A DNA stretch of 64,000 bases. Origin: Anaeramoeba flamelloides (Eukaryota; Metamonada; Anaeramoebidae). Shown here in pieces: positions 32,619-44,741 of this stretch. Location: assembly GCA_027625915.1 (NCBI GenBank), contig JANTQA010000047.1, positions 20,336,001 through 20,400,000 of the forward strand, read 5' to 3'. The translations under genes were made by a program, and so were the position numbers. Every line of letters begins with the position of its first letter. Within the stretch, counting starts at the first letter, position 1. Below the pieces are notes generated by a model. It was not told the DNA's origin and made no database searches. It worked only from the letters and a program-made list of their open reading frames with translations.

Positions 32619-32746
32619 CAGCTGTTTCAACTCAGGTGTGAATCGTATTCATTCGTTGAATGGCAGGGAAAACTGATGAGTCAATTTAAAATGTTTCTCG
32701 ACCATTCAACGAATGAGTGTGATTCACACCTGAGTTGAAACGGCTG
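32619..32746. mobile_element. 128-bp palindromic MITE
   Basis: CAGCTGTTTCAACTCAGGTG and its reverse complement enclose the inner inverted pair CATTCGTTGAATGG / CCATTCAACGAATG. It is flanked by TA on both sides. A copy of exactly the same length lies at 60697-60824. Repeat J copies without it occur near 43100 and 62925. Confidence 0.85.
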
Positions 32747-33465
32747 TATAAACTCGAACAGCTTGTTAAGGAAAGTGAAAATGAAATTGAAAAATCACCA
32801 CGAGTTTCTTGCACGAAAAATTGAAGATCTTCAAAAAACACTTCTCAATGACCAACTCTAACTTTCAAAGATTACATTGTTAGTATTTATGAATGTTGGA
32901 TTCCTTGAATTGTTCTAGTAATTAGTAAACCAGATCAATTCACAACAAAGGGGTTGAGGGTTTCTCTTGTTTTTCTGTTTGGTTCTTGTTGTTTTTCCTT
33001 GAATAAATCTCCCCACCATGACTAAGAGAAGAGTATCCCCCATCAAAATTGGTTGTGGAACATTATGACGAATGTCAAGTACACTTTACTTTTTTTTTTT
33101 GTGCTTTTTCGATAAAATTTTTTTGTTTGTATCAATTCTATCAAAACCAAATTGGTTCTGTCAATATAAATTGGAGGGTTGAGGTTGTGTCGGAAAGATT
33201 TTGAAGATTTTTGCATTCAAGGATCTTTTCGAAATAATATTTGCCAAAATTAGTAATTTTTTTTTATATAAAATTAAAAAATATTGCATCAGTAGAGATA
33301 AAATGATCATTCGATTTTTTGAAATGTGGATTTTAGTGGATTTGATCCAATAACCATACAATTATCCTACACATTAGTCAAAAAATGTCATAATTGTGAA
33401 ATAACAGACTTTTTCATCCAAAATTTTTCTCTTTTCTCCATTTTGACCTTCTATGTCATTTTTTA

Positions 33466-33833
33466 CAGCTAATTTATTCAACCTGTGAATTTTTTGTTTC
33501 CTTTCGTAATATAACCTGAAACAAAAAAAATGTTTTTAGAATTGTATTGAGTTTGATCATGTTGTGATAAAAATTGTTTCATTTCAACTTGTAAGGTTTA
33601 AGAATGAAACTTTAACAAAATCAATCTTTTAAAACTCGAAAAACTCTTATCAGATACAGTTACTGAAACTTGAGAAGTTTTTCGTTCTTACAAAGTCTAC
33701 CCCAAAGAATAGAATTTCTTTAAATAATTTTTATCACAACATGATGAAACACAAAAATTCTAAAAACATTTTTTTTGTTTCAGGTTATATAACGAAAGGA
33801 AACAAAAAATTCACAGGTTGAATAAATTAGCTG
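33466..33833. mobile_element. TA-flanked MITE with ~110-bp arms
   Basis: CAGCTAATTTATTCAACCTG and its reverse complement form long arms, including AACCTGAAACAAAAAAAATG. TA lies at 33464-33465 and 33834-33835. The spacer is non-coding. It is the only member of this subfamily in the window. Confidence 0.85.
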
Positions 33834-34609
33834 TAAAAACTTCTCATCTTGACTCAGAAATCAAAAAAAAATCATCGAAAGCACACAATAATTTGTAACG
33901 GTTTTAAAAAATGAAATAAAAACTTATTTTCTCAAAAATCCGATTTTTTCCAACCTTATTTGTTATTTTGAGATCCAAGACAAAGAAAATTCAGACTTTT
34001 TTAGTAAAAATTTGTCATTTTTTACTTCTTATATCTGTCTGGAAAAAACTTTGAGAGATTTACCAACAACCAAACCAGGATAAAAATACATATATCTATA
34101 TATTTTAATCGCAAAAGTCGTCCTTAATTTAAATTTAAAATTAAAAAAAAATTACCAAAAATCTGCAAATAAAACAAAAACCCAAATCAAATTTTAAAAT
34201 TTCAATTGACAACTTACAAAACACATTTTTAAGATAACTTGTTTCCAAGTATATTAGTCTTACACTTTTTGATTTTGGATTATTGATAAAATTAAAATCA
34301 AAATATCAAAAATTAACTTATTTTTGAGCCATTATTAAAACCCATAACAATCCCAAGATCCCTCATCTAAAAAACCAAAATAATAAGTCTTTTACTCTTA
34401 CAAACAGAAATTCTTTTTTCAAATTTCAGAGAATGTCAACCTTAAATCAACTATTTTTTCATTTTATTTTTTTTTTGTTCCTGATTTTTTCTTTTTAATC
34501 ATCTTTTTCTCTTTGATTATTAGTTATTTTAATCGAATTTTTAGTTTTCGAATAAAACAAATAATTCAAATTGAAAAAACAACAAAAAAACAAAACATTC
34601 AACAAAAAA

Positions 34610-34657
34610 GTTTTTATAATTGTTTTTTGGAATTGTTCAGACTGTTTGAAATTATAA
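34610..34657 (+). promoter_or_regulatory. Conserved leader upstream of LRR gene 4
   Basis: AAAAAGTTTTTATAATTGTT, TTGGAATTGTTCAGACTG and TTTGAAATTATAA precede the ATG, as in the other four copies. Confidence 0.6.
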
Positions 34658-37478
34658 ATGAACCGAATGAACGTAAGTAACCCAAAAGAAGAAGAATTCG
34701 AAAAAGAAATGCAAAGGTTAATCTTAAATGATCAAACACTAACCCACTTGAAACTTTTTGATTATAAAATTGGAAGCGAGGGAATTCAAGCACTCTGTGA
34801 AGCTTTAAAAGTCAGCCAAATCCTTACTAGTCTGGTTCTTTCTGGGAACGAAATTGGAGACGAGGGAATTCAAGCATTAAGTGAATCTTTAAAAGTCAAC
34901 CAAATCCTTACCAGTCTGGTTCTTTCTGAGAATGAAATCGAAGACGAGGGAATTCAAGCACTCTGTGAAGCTTTAAAAGTAAACCAAATCCTTACTAGTC
35001 TGGTTCTTTCTGGGAACGAAATTGGAGACGAGGGAATTCAAGCATTAAGTGAATCTTTAAAAGTCAACCAAATCCTTACCAGTCTGGTTCTTTCTGATAA
35101 TGAAATTGGAGACGAGGGAATTCAAGTTTTCAGTGAAGCTTTAAAAGTAAACCAAACCCTTATCAAGTTGGATCTTTCTTATAATGAAATTGGAAACAAG
35201 GGAATGAAAGCTTTAAGTGAGTCTTTAAAAGTAAACCAAACCCTTATCAAGTTGGACCTTTCAAATATGTCAATTGGAGATGAGGGAATCAAAGCTTTAA
35301 GTGAATATCTTAAAACCAACCAAACCCTTACCCAACTGTTATTGTCCGAGAATAGATTTGGAGATGAGGGAATGCAAGCTTTAAGCAAATCATTAAAAGT
35401 AAACCAAACGTTAACCATTCTGATTCTTTCTTGGAATCAAATTGGAGCCGAGGGAATGAAAGCATTAAGTGAGTCTTTAAAGGTAAACAAGTCCCTTACC
35501 GAGTTGGATCTTTCTTCGAATGAAATTGGAGACGAGAAAGTGCAAGCTTTAAGTGAATCTTTAAAAGTCAACCAAGCCTTAACCGAGTTGGATCTTTCTT
35601 TTAATAAAATTGGAGCCGAGGGAATGCAAGCTTTAAGTGAAGCTTTAAAAGTCAACCAAACCCTTACCTATCTGGCTCTTTCATATAATAAAATTGGAGC
35701 CGAGGGAATGCAACCACTAAGTGAAGCTTTAAAAGTCAACCAAACCCTTACCGACCTGGCTCTTTCAAATAATGAAATTGGAGACGAGGGAATAGAATTT
35801 TTATGCAAAGCCTTAAAAGTCAACCAAACCCTAAGCATTCTGAATCTTTCTTCGAATGGCATTAGAGCCAAAGGAATGCAACCACTAAGTGAATCTTTAA
35901 AAGTCAACCAAACCTTAACCAAACTGTTTCTGGCTCTGAATCAAATTGGAGACGAGGGAATGAAAGTTTTATGCGAATCTTTAAAAGTCAACCAAACCCT
36001 TACCAACTTGTTTTTTTTTAAGAATCAAATTGGAGACGAGGGAATGAAAGTTTTAAGTGAAGCTTTAAAAGTCAACCAAACCCTTATCTACTTGAGTATT
36101 AGTGATAATCAAATTGGTACCGAGGGAGTAAAATACCTAAGTGAAGCCTTAAAGATAAACCAAACATTAATACATTTGGATCTTAGTAAGAATGAAATAG
36201 GAAATTATGAAAATGAAGAAGATCAAGAAGTTATTGAAAAAAATTTTCAAGAATTTATACAATCCTTAAAAATCAATAAATCTATTATCAAACTATATAT
36301 TGATGTAAATAGGATTAAAAAAAATAATATATACAAAATCGATAATTTAATTAGAAGAAATAACATTTTTCAAAAAAAGTTAACCAAATCAGTCAAAATT
36401 GGAAATTTGCAATTATTCCAACAATTAATTCAAATTGAAAAAATTCCCTTAATATATCAATTCTCTTATGACTATGACGAGGACGAAACAGATAACCCAA
36501 ATAACCAAGAAGAAAATACAATTTTCCATACAGCCATTTTTCATCATCAAACAGAATTTTTATTTCATTTATTATTTGCAAATAATGAAAAAACAGATCA
36601 ACAAATTATTTCAAAAAGAAATTTTTTATTGAATTTCAAAAATTCCACAACACAAAAAAGTGCAATTGATTTGTTAAATCCAAATGAAATTTTAATTCAA
36701 GATTTTAAAAATTATTATAATCAATTTATTTCAACACATTCTTCTTTTTCATTATCATCATCTTATTCATCTTCTACTTCAACATCTTATTTCAATAATA
36801 ATGAACAAAATAATAATTTCCCAAATAAATTAATTGCAGAAAAAGAAATAATATTGATGAGAATTGGGAAAGAATGGAAAACAATCAAAAATGAATTCAA
36901 AAATGAATTAACTGAAAAACAAAAACAATTATTTTTAAAATGGTTATATTGTCCTGTTTCTTTTAACTTTAAAGAAAAGCAAATAATTCTTGAAGTTTTC
37001 AAATTATTAAATATCAACCAAAATGAGAAACAAACTTTATTTACAAATGAAAAATTATTAAATGATTTCCAAAATTATATCATGAAATATGCAAATTCTG
37101 AAAAAAAAATATTTCAAATCAACTTAAAAAAAAAGAAAAACAAGAAAAAAAAGAAGACGAAGAAAAAGACAAAGAAAAATAAGAAGAAGAAAAAGAATGA
37201 AAATAAAAATGATTCTTTCAAAATCAAATCAATTCAAATTAATAAATTTATTCTTTGTTTAAGATCAAATTTATTTCGAGAAATGATTTTTCAGACTTTT
37301 CCTTTCCAATTAAAAATTGAAAAAGAAAAAGAAATTAAAATTAGAAAAGAAGAAGAAAAAGAAAAAGAAAAAGAAAAAGAAGAAGAAAAAGAAGAAGAAA
37401 AAGAAAAAGAAAAAGAAAAAGAAAAGGGCATAAAAAAGATAAAAGGAAACAAAAAGGAAACGAATAAAGAAAAAGAAA

Positions 37479-37510
<32 letters not shown>

Positions 37511-38083
37511 AAAAGGGAAAAAGAAAATGAAAAAGAAAAGGAAACAGAAAAAGATAAAGTTAATGAAAAGGTAAAAGAAAAGATAAAAGACAAACGAAAA
37601 AAAAAAGTAAAACTAACAATCAATCAAGTTACTGATTATTTTACTTCAATTCCTGAATTTTATCCATTTTTTCTCTCAGAATTATATAATTTAAATTTAT
37701 CACCATTTGCTTTTACTTTTGATTTTGAAAACAAAAACTACAACAATAATAACAACAAGCACAATATGAAAAAAATCGGCAGTAACAATAACAATCAGAA
37801 AAATCCTAATAATCAGAATAATCTTAATAATCAGATTCCTAATAATAAAAATAAAAAGAATAATAAAAACCAGAATAAACCAACAATGAAAAATAACAAT
37901 CAAAAATCATCAGAGAAATTAATCTTAACAATTACAAAAGCAAAAAGTATTTTAAAAACATATAATCAAAATAATATCAATAATTTAATCAATTTCTTTT
38001 TAGAAAAAGATGTTTCTGATTTCTATCAAACAAATCCACTCATATTCATTTCTAATTTATTTCATTTGTCTCAAAAATTATAA
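34658..38083 (+). CDS. LRR-ankyrin-BTB-like protein, intact, 1141 aa
   Basis: This is the longest open copy. A 28-residue cap (MNRMNVSNPKEEEFEKEMQR...) is followed by 17 LRRs of 28 residues (about 29-504, consensus TSLVLSxNEIGDEGIQ, then ALSESLKVNQTL) and a longer 18th repeat. The ankyrin-like segment is at about 580-690 (NTIFHTAIFHHQTEFLFHLL), followed by a Ser-rich linker. FLKWLYCPVS and INKFILCLRSNLFREMIFQ resemble the end and the central signature of BTB folds. The KE-rich insert here is much longer than in gene 1 (about 888-985), and the Asn-rich tract and C-terminus follow. It carries no transmembrane or secretion signal. By family analogy it is a cytosolic protein-binding scaffold or receptor, with a possible Cullin-adaptor link through BTB. 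That last point is speculative because the BTB match is partial. Confidence 0.93.
34774..35109 (+). repeat. Two-LRR (168-bp) tandem duplication in gene 4
   Basis: Repeats 1-2 and 3-4 of this gene are almost identical in DNA. CAAGCACTCTGTGAAGCTTT, CTGGGAACGAAATTGGAGAC and CAAGCATTAAGTGAATCTTT recur in order 168 bp apart. It shows gain of repeats in pairs as well as singly. Confidence 0.85.
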
Positions 38084-38729
38084 ACAAAATACAAATTATT
38101 ACAAATTTCAAAATAAAAAAAAAGAAAAGAAAAAATGAATTTAATGATAATAAACCATGAACATTATTTAAAACATAATTTTATTTCAATTCTCATTTAT
38201 ATATCTAAAATTACTAATTTAAAATGAATCAACATTTAATATAATTGGTTTATCATAACTTTAAAATGAGAAGAATATTAATTTAAATATAATTCTTATT
38301 ATCCTTTATTTTATCTTATTTATTTTCTAATTTTTGATCTTGTTTTTTTATATTTTTTCTTTCAATTTTAATTATAAATAATTTTTTTTACCAATTATAG
38401 AGATCTTTTCTATGTCCTATTTTTATAATTTTAAATTTTTTTCTCAAATTTAAAAAAAAAGTCATCAAATTGAAAACAAATCCAAATTATTATTCTTTAA
38501 CAGTCAGCTACTCCCTTAAGGCACAAACTTCAACAAAATTTAAGGCACAAGAAAAATCTCAAATTAAGGCACGAGCTTCAGATTCTAAAAATAATTTGTA
38601 AAAAAAAATTCGAAATTTTGTGCCTTAATTTGAGATTTTTTTGGACCTTAAATTCGTTGAAAGTTTGTGTCATAAATTTGAAACTGACTGTAAAATTATA
38701 ATGAAAAATAAAATTATCTCATCGATCAA
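38084..38729 (+). repeat. Conserved 3' flank of LRR gene 4, with a MITE inside
   Basis: CCATGAACATTATTTAAAACAT and TATTATCCTTTATTTTA match the other copies. A CAGTCAG element interrupts at 38501-38690, and the flank resumes as AAAATTATAATGAAAAATAAA, as in the uninterrupted copy near 2500. Confidence 0.6.
38501..38690. mobile_element. CAGTCAG MITE, copy 1
   Basis: CAGTCAGCTACTCCCTTAAGG and, reverse-complemented, CAGTCAGTTTCAAATTTATG bound a 190-bp palindromic unit with TTAAGGCACA motifs. Relatives lie at 54556-54754 and 57984-58181. Confidence 0.8.
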
Positions 38730-38731
38730 TA

Positions 38732-39265
38732 CAGCCGTTCCAACCCTACCGTGAAATCTATGATAAACAGAAAATTCATTTTCTTTATCATACTTTACTT
38801 TTTATGTTTTAGGAAAAGATTGAATGGTTATGTGATAAGCGATTACAAACCATGAAATATTTATAATAGAAAAAAAATTTCCAATAGAAAAAATATTAAA
38901 ATTTGAATTTTTGACGACAAAACCATCTGAATGATTCATAATTTATAAAAATTTTCAGGTTTTTGTTGGATCCTTAATTTCTAATTACTGTATACCTTAA
39001 AATCAAAAGACGAGACCATTTTAGAGAAATCATCAAATTTAATCTTTGATCTTTGGAAGCTTTGTTATGAATTTTTGAATTTGTTTCAAAAACAATAAGT
39101 TTTTTTTTCTCAGTCATTCAAATTTGAAATTTTTTTAAAAAACCGATGTCAAACCATAAATTTTATATAATAGCGTATAACCTAAGAATTTTTTTTTGTT
39201 ATTTAACTGAGACAAAAAGTCAAATTCTATGTCTGTCAAATTTTACGGTAGGTTTGGAACTGCTG
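38732..39265. mobile_element. TA-flanked MITE, 534 bp
   Basis: CAGCCGTTCCAACCCTACCG and, reverse-complemented, CAGCAGTTCCAAACCTACCG are flanked by TA at 38730-38731 and 39266-39267. The interior is unique in the window and has no open frame. Confidence 0.8.
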
Positions 39266-39267
39266 TA

Positions 39268-39689
39268 TCGAAACCATGGAAATGATTGTTGAGAAATCAT
39301 TTTGATTTCTATTGGAATTCTCAAAAGATCTTTTATCCTGAGATTTGTTCAATAAATGTGAAAAATTTTCACTTCATTTTCTTTTCCTTTTTCAAATAGA
39401 GACCACAAATACCAACACACTTTGTTTGGAGACTTGATTTCGAAAAGAAAATTATGAAAAATGAAGTGAAAAATGTTTCCTATTTATTATTCAAATACCA
39501 GTAGAAGTTCAAAACAAACATTGTTATTTTTCTCAATAGTGCTCTAAGAATAAGAGTTTTTCAATTTTTTTGAAAATTTATTGATAAATTAGTTTTCTTT
39601 CATACATATATCAACAATTCTTTGATGTGTATGATTCTGACTATTTTTAATTATTTCTACAAAGCTCAATTATATAAAATAATTGATAT
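39268..39689. repeat. Inverted copy of 1291-1510
   Basis: CCATGGAAATGATTGTTGAG and CCAACACACTTTGTTTGGAG are the reverse complement of blocks at 1510-1340. No gene is visible. Confidence 0.55.
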
Positions 39690-40815
39690 TTTTTTTTTTT
39701 TTTTTATTGATTGAAGGGAGTGATCAAAGATATTCTTACAGCCATTAAGTTTTTTTTAATTTTTGAAATAAACAGAAAATTTTTGAAATTTTCGGTTTAT
39801 TTGAAAAAGTAAAAAAAACTGCCGTTAGCTTTTCCAGAATTTAAAAGAATTGAGTAAAATCTTTGATTTTTTTATATTCTTTTGAATTCTGGAAAAACGC
39901 TGTTAGGTTTTCTTGAGTTTTCTGTTTTTTTTCTGAAGTGTTCTAGGTTTTTTTTACTTTAGAAATAAACCTAAAATTTTAATAAATTTTCTGTTTATTT
40001 CTAAAGTAAAAAAAAACCTAACGAAAATCGATAAATTTCACAAATAATACAGACAACATCAAGAAAACTGCCGATAGGTTTTTTTTTATTTTAGAAATTA
40101 AAAGAAAATTTCAAAAATTTTCTGTTTATTTCTGAAATTAAAAAAAACCTAGGCACTCTACAGCACTTGACGGCACTCTACGGACACTTGTCGTTATATT
40201 TTCCAAAATTTAAAAGAATGGAGTAAAATCATGGATTTTTTTCAATTCTTTGAAATTCTGGAAAAGCTAGGAACTCTAGGGCACTCTACGGCACTCACTC
40301 TGATTAATAATGGTAAATTAGTAATTTATATGATATTGAAATAAAAAATATTTTGGAATCCAGCAAGATCCAATTTTTTATTGGTTGAAATTACAAATTG
40401 AAAAATTCAATTGAAAAAAATTAAAAAAAAAACAAAAAAAACAAGTTAGAACACAAAAATTAATATTTATTCAAAGACAGTTGGTAAAAAATCAAAAAAA
40501 TAACCAAGTTTCCATTTTTATCAAGAACACTCATTAAAAACAGCCACGATCCTTTTATTAAAAATTTTGCCGTTTAATTATTTCTAAGAAATCGTGAATG
40601 CTTCGTTGAGAGGTAGTTGTTTAGTATCTGCCATTTTTTTTCTTTTTGATCCATTCTTTTTTGATTGTTCTATTTTTTGTTTTTTTCTTTTCTTTTTATT
40701 TTCAAGTTACCCATACCGACTAGTTTCTATCCTTCAAGTATTAGTAGGTAACTGCAAGATTTTTCTTCTTAGTAACTCTTCTTCCCAATAAATTGGAAAT
40801 TCAACAAGGGAAAAA
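39690..40815. repeat. Dispersed repeat B, copy 5, with hairpin cluster
   Basis: ATTGATTGAAGGGAGTGATC at 39704 is followed by hairpin modules (39827-39896 and 40197-40267). The inverted AGGTTTTTTTTACTTTAG / CTAAAGTAAAAAAAAACC pair lies between them. GAATGCTTCGTTGAGAGGTAG and GTAACTCTTCTTCCCAATAAATT follow. The 65-codon frame at 40594 is part of the repeat. Confidence 0.65.
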
Positions 40816-40899
40816 AATTGTCAAAAAAATGAAAATAATTGATATTTGAATAAAATATTGGGCTACAATGACTGAAACAAAGTTTAGTATTTGAAAAAG

Positions 40900-41175
40900 G
40901 TAAATTAAACTTATAAAAATTCTAAACTAAAAAATTATTTAATAATTTACATACAAATAATTCAAAAAATAGATCATTGTGATCTTTTATATTAAGTCAA
41001 TTAAAATACAGATTAGAAATATATAACAATAAAATAGCAACTCTCAATTATTAAAATTCCTGGATTAACTCAAGTATTACTGAAATATCTAAAAGAAATA
41101 AAAACATGCCAGTTCATTTTTATATCAGACACTTTATAAAATACGGATATTTGGTAAGATCAATTAATAAATTGA
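40900..41175 (+). repeat. Third copy of the RT-like decayed repeat
   Basis: AATTTACATACAAATAATTC, GATCATTGTGATCTTTTATA and TTGGTAAGATCAATTAATAAATTGA correspond to 7370-7610. Heavily decayed. Confidence 0.45.
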
Positions 41176-41179
41176 GTTT

Positions 41180-41860
41180 GTGTTTTCCTATTTTTGATTT
41201 TAGATGGGTACAAATTTTTGGAATGGGGTTTAATGTTTTTTTTTAGGGGGATGGATAATTTTAGATTCTTAGAATATAACTTAAATCTATTTTGTGGTTT
41301 AAAATTTGATAAAATATAATCATATCCAATTCTCCAATTACATCAAATCCAAGTGTGGAAAATCCTAATCAGTTATGTTTTTTGGGATAATTATAATTTT
41401 TTGGAATCCTTCTAGCTATTAAAACTCCCACTTCATATTTACTTTTTCGATTCTCCCAATTGTAATGCTGTTGTTATTCCTTTTAAACAAAATACATTAA
41501 TCTCAAATGTCACTGATATTAAAATTCTTCTAAATACTTTTTATTGTCATCATTAATAATAATTCAAAAAAGATTAAAAAATAAAAAATGAAAAAATTAA
41601 ATGTACAAATAAAATTAAGAGATAAGGAGAAAAGATATGTCATTCAACATTTGAAACATTATTTTTTGCAATTCAACTCAACATTATATAGTGGAAATTT
41701 CTTTGGGACTTTGGAAAACAAAATTTAAAAAATCTAATGAATGAATTACTTTAAATAATACAAATCAATGAAATTACATCCCAAATAAAAACTGTTGTTT
41801 ACTGATCCTCTTCAAAATTGAAAAAAAAATGTAAAATTTTCCTTCACCGTGACTATCACT
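41180..41860. repeat. Partial composite repeat K
   Basis: TTTTCCTATTTTTGATTTTAGATG to CACCGTGACTATCACTTAA matches 31215-31914 and 61800-62482 in order, with more divergence. There is no gene. Confidence 0.55.
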
Positions 41861-41861
41861 T

Positions 41862-42941
41862 AAAATTTCAATTGACAACTCATAAACCACATTTTTTTAG
41901 AATAGACCAACAATTTATTTGTCTTACACACGTCAATTCGGATTTACTGAAAAATTTAAAATCAAATTGTAAGAAAAGTACTATTTTTCATCAAACAATA
42001 TTATAATTCCCTTACAAAGTATATTATCTATCAGACAAGAACCCAAGCGATTAAGTCTTCTCACATCTTGTATACTGTAATAATTTTTCTAATTTCAGAG
42101 ATTTTTAACTTTAAGGTTTAGAATCCCTGAAATTTGAATTTTGGTTAACTTGTATCAAATGTAGTGACTTGTTAATTTGGTTCTTGCCCTAATAAAAAAA
42201 GTTTTTTATAACATGTTATAAACGTGTTGTAAAGGTGTTATAAAATGATATAAAGTGTTATAAAATTTTATAATAAAAACTTTTTTAACATAAATGTTTG
42301 TTATAAAATGTGTTATAAATTTTGTAACATGTTATATGCGACATTAGGTGAATATTATTTTTACAAAAAATTGTGAAAAAATCATCCGTAGAAGGAAATT
42401 TTGTTATAAAAATGTTATAAAGATGTGATTAAAAAGTTTTTTTATTAGGGTAGCTGTTTAATCTTGTGCTTCATATGGGTTTTAATTGGTGCTCAAAATG
42501 ACAATTTTTAACAATTTGGTTTTAATTTTTTGGTAATCCCAATTGAAGAGTCGAAGACAAAATAAATTGGAAGATATTCAAGAAGAAATTTAGATTTTTG
42601 TGTTGTTGATTGAAATTTTGATTTTCAATTTACTCAATTAACTACATAAAAAAATAATTTTTGTTTACAACCTCCAAATAAAACCAAACCTAATTCAAAA
42701 AATTTCAATCTACAACATACAAACCACATTTTTTTATCACAAAAGTCCATGGAAATTTGTCTTATATTCCAAAATTCAGATTTTTGAAAAAATAAAAAAT
42801 AAATTACCAAAATTACTCTTTATAATCACTATTAAAATTCCTTACCAAGCCCAAGATCTATCAGCTAAGAAACCAAACTAACAAGTTGATCACAAACGTC
42901 ACAAGATATTCTAATTTTTCAGATTTCAGGGATTGTAAAGC
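41862..42941. mobile_element. Two TTAA-family fold-back elements abutting at a TTAA
   Basis: 41862-42110 is a right half (TTTCAATTGACAACTC to TTTCAGAGATTTTTAAC). It meets a full element at TTAA 42111-42114: GGTTTAGAATCCCTGAAATT runs to GATTTCAGGGATTGTAAAG, followed by TTAA at 42942-42945. The full element contains a further MITE at 42187-42450. No LRR gene follows. Confidence 0.7.
42187..42450. mobile_element. MITE with CCCTAATAAAAAAA ends, inside the fold-back element
   Basis: CCCTAATAAAAAAAGTTTTT and, reverse-complemented, CCCTAATAAAAAAACTTTTT bound 264 bp filled with TTATAAC palindromes. It interrupts TTGGTTCTT / AGCTG, which is continuous at 19140. Confidence 0.8.
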
Positions 42942-43004
42942 TTAAGAACTACGTGTCGGATTTACCAATTTGTATAAAAAGCTTTTGGTTCAATTCCATT
43001 TGAA

Positions 43005-43180
43005 TTGTAAAGTTAGGATCTTTAAAATATTGTCCAATTTGGATCAAAAAATCATTTTATGTCATTTTTTCTGAAAAATGAAAAAGAAATTTTGAGATAC
43101 GTGAACTCGAACACCTTGTTAAGGGAGTAAAAATGAAATTGAAAAATACTCACGATTTTTTTAATTTAAAAACGCTTCTC
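43005..43180. repeat. Repeat J, copy 2
   Basis: AATATTGTCCAATTTGGATC, TTTCTGAAAAATGAAAAAG and GAACTCGAACACCTTGTTAAG match 32535-32880 and 62830-63040. It lacks the 128-bp palindrome found in the 32.6-kb copy. Confidence 0.6.
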
Positions 43181-43184
43181 AACA

Positions 43185-43751
43185 AATAGAGCCGTTCCAT
43201 TCGACTTGTGAAGCTTTTTTCTTTCCTTTAAGCAAACCTGAAATTTTAGCTTTCCTTTAAATACCTTTTAAAGACCTTTTAAACTTTTTTCATTTTCTTT
43301 AAAAGACCTTTTAAAGCTTTTAAACTTTTTTCATTTTCTTTAAAAGATCTTTTAAACTCTCTTAATTCTTTTAAAACTTCTTTCAAACAAACAAAAAACC
43401 ACAAATAACGACTAACAAAAAACACCAAAATTAGTTTGAAACAATAACTACCTCTTTTACTCTGGCTCTACCTAAGACTAGATCAAACACATTGTTATTC
43501 ACAAGCTCTACTCAATTTAACAATACTCTACTCTATTTACCATACACCCAAATCTTTAAGTTGATAATTTGTTCCTAAAATTGCTTTTAAAAACAAATGA
43601 AAATTGCAATCAAAAATATGTTTTTCAGTACAATTTTCCATTCAATTACTTCATGGACAAATCGATCAAATACGTGTCGAGTATTCAAGATTTTAGAATA
43701 AACTCTCTATTCTTGTAAAGTAAAAAATTTGATATTCAACTGTTTGGGAGA
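43185..43751. mobile_element. Repeat F, copy 1 (GCCGTTCCATTCGACTTG end)
   Basis: It is almost collinear with 59471-60038. CTTTTAAAGACCTTTTAAA repeats, CCTAAGACTAGATC and GTTTGGGAGATA occur in the same order. It is interrupted at its 3' side by the MITE at 43754. There is no coding capacity. Confidence 0.65.
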
Positions 43752-43753
43752 TA

Positions 43754-44105
43754 CAGCAATTTCAAAGCTGGTGCGCACGATTTAACTAACTTACAATTTC
43801 AATTTTCATTAAAATTTCTAAAAACTCCTTTCAATCGAAAAGGGCGATTGTTATTTTGGACTCAAATCTTCTTGTATTGTTGTTCATATCCAAGATCTCG
43901 TATAAAATAGGAATTTTTTTAAAATAATTTCAAAAAAGTTTTTAAGAAAAAGTGAAAAGTTGTTTACGAAGCTTGTCATTCAGGTATTCTTGATTTTTGG
44001 TGTTAAAACCTTGATTTAGTTTTAATAGATCTTGACATTCAATAGAAAGTTGAATGAAAATTGAAATTTTAAGTTAAATCGTTCGCACCAGGTTTGAAAA
44101 GGCGG
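43754..44105. mobile_element. TA-flanked MITE, 352 bp
   Basis: CAGCAATTTCAAAGCTGGTG and, reverse-complemented, CCGCCTTTTCAAACCTGGTG are flanked by TA. The arms continue through CGCACGATTTAACT. The interior contains no open frame. Confidence 0.75.
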
Positions 44106-44251
44106 TAAGTATAAAATCATTGATTTCATGATTATTAATTATTGAAAATTATTTTCAACTGTGATATTTTAAAAGTATTTCATTTTAATTTAATCCTTTT
44201 AATTTATTGTTAAGAATATCTCTCTATTTTCATATGTATGAAATGTACATA

Positions 44252-44741
44252 CAGCCGTTTCAACTCAGGTGTGAATCGGCAACTTCTCATTCAACTTTTG
44301 GAAACCGTTAAAAACCATCTCAAATAATTTCAAATTATTTCAAATTATTTAAAATTATTTGAAGTAATTGTAAAATTATTGTAATTGCTAATGTTTGGAT
44401 TTGAAGATCAACCAAAACTCACTTCTTTTGAGCATCAACCGAATTACCAACTCTTGAATCCGATCTCAAATTACTTTTCAATTGGTAATTTTGAAAAAAA
44501 TTGATTTCAATTTGTAGGTTTCATTTCTCTAAGTATTTCAAACAAAAGAAGACAGTTTTGGTTGATCTTCAAATTCAAACATTAGCAATTAAAATTATTT
44601 TAAAATTACTTAAAATAATTTGAAATAATTTGAAACAACTTGAAATAATTTGAAATTATTTGAAATTATTTGAAATGGTTTTCAACAGTTTCCAAAAGTT
44701 GAATGAGAAGTTGCCGATTCACACCTGAGTTGAAATGGCTG
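44252..44741. mobile_element. TA-flanked MITE, 490 bp, CAGCCGTTTCAACTCAGG family
   Basis: CAGCCGTTTCAACTCAGGTG and its near-perfect complement are flanked by TA. The arms include TTCTCATTCAACTTTTGG and clustered AATAATTTGAAAT repeats. Related truncated copies lie at 60321-60694 and 62480-62826, with a right end at 32252. Confidence 0.85.

Larger units (their letters stand above)
32254..34443. mobile_element. TTAA-family fold-back element, copy 4, with insertions
   Basis: The left arm (TTAGCTGATGGATCTTTAAC onward) and the right arm (34185-34443, ending TTTCAGAGAATGTCAACC before TTAA) are separated by ~1.7 kb. That interval holds repeat J (32535-32880), a 128-bp palindrome (32619-32746), unassigned sequence (32881-33465) and a 368-bp MITE (33466-33833). 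The right arm sits ~215 bp upstream of LRR gene 4. Confidence 0.55.

Noticed and set aside
33005-33065. CACCATGACTAAGAGAAGAG as a start of a gene
   Set aside because: The frame closes after 13 codons and nothing conserved follows.
42975-43010. Possible tRNA T-arm (TTGGTTCAATTCC)
   Set aside because: No acceptor, D or anticodon arms can be paired around it; it is within A/T-rich repeat sequence.
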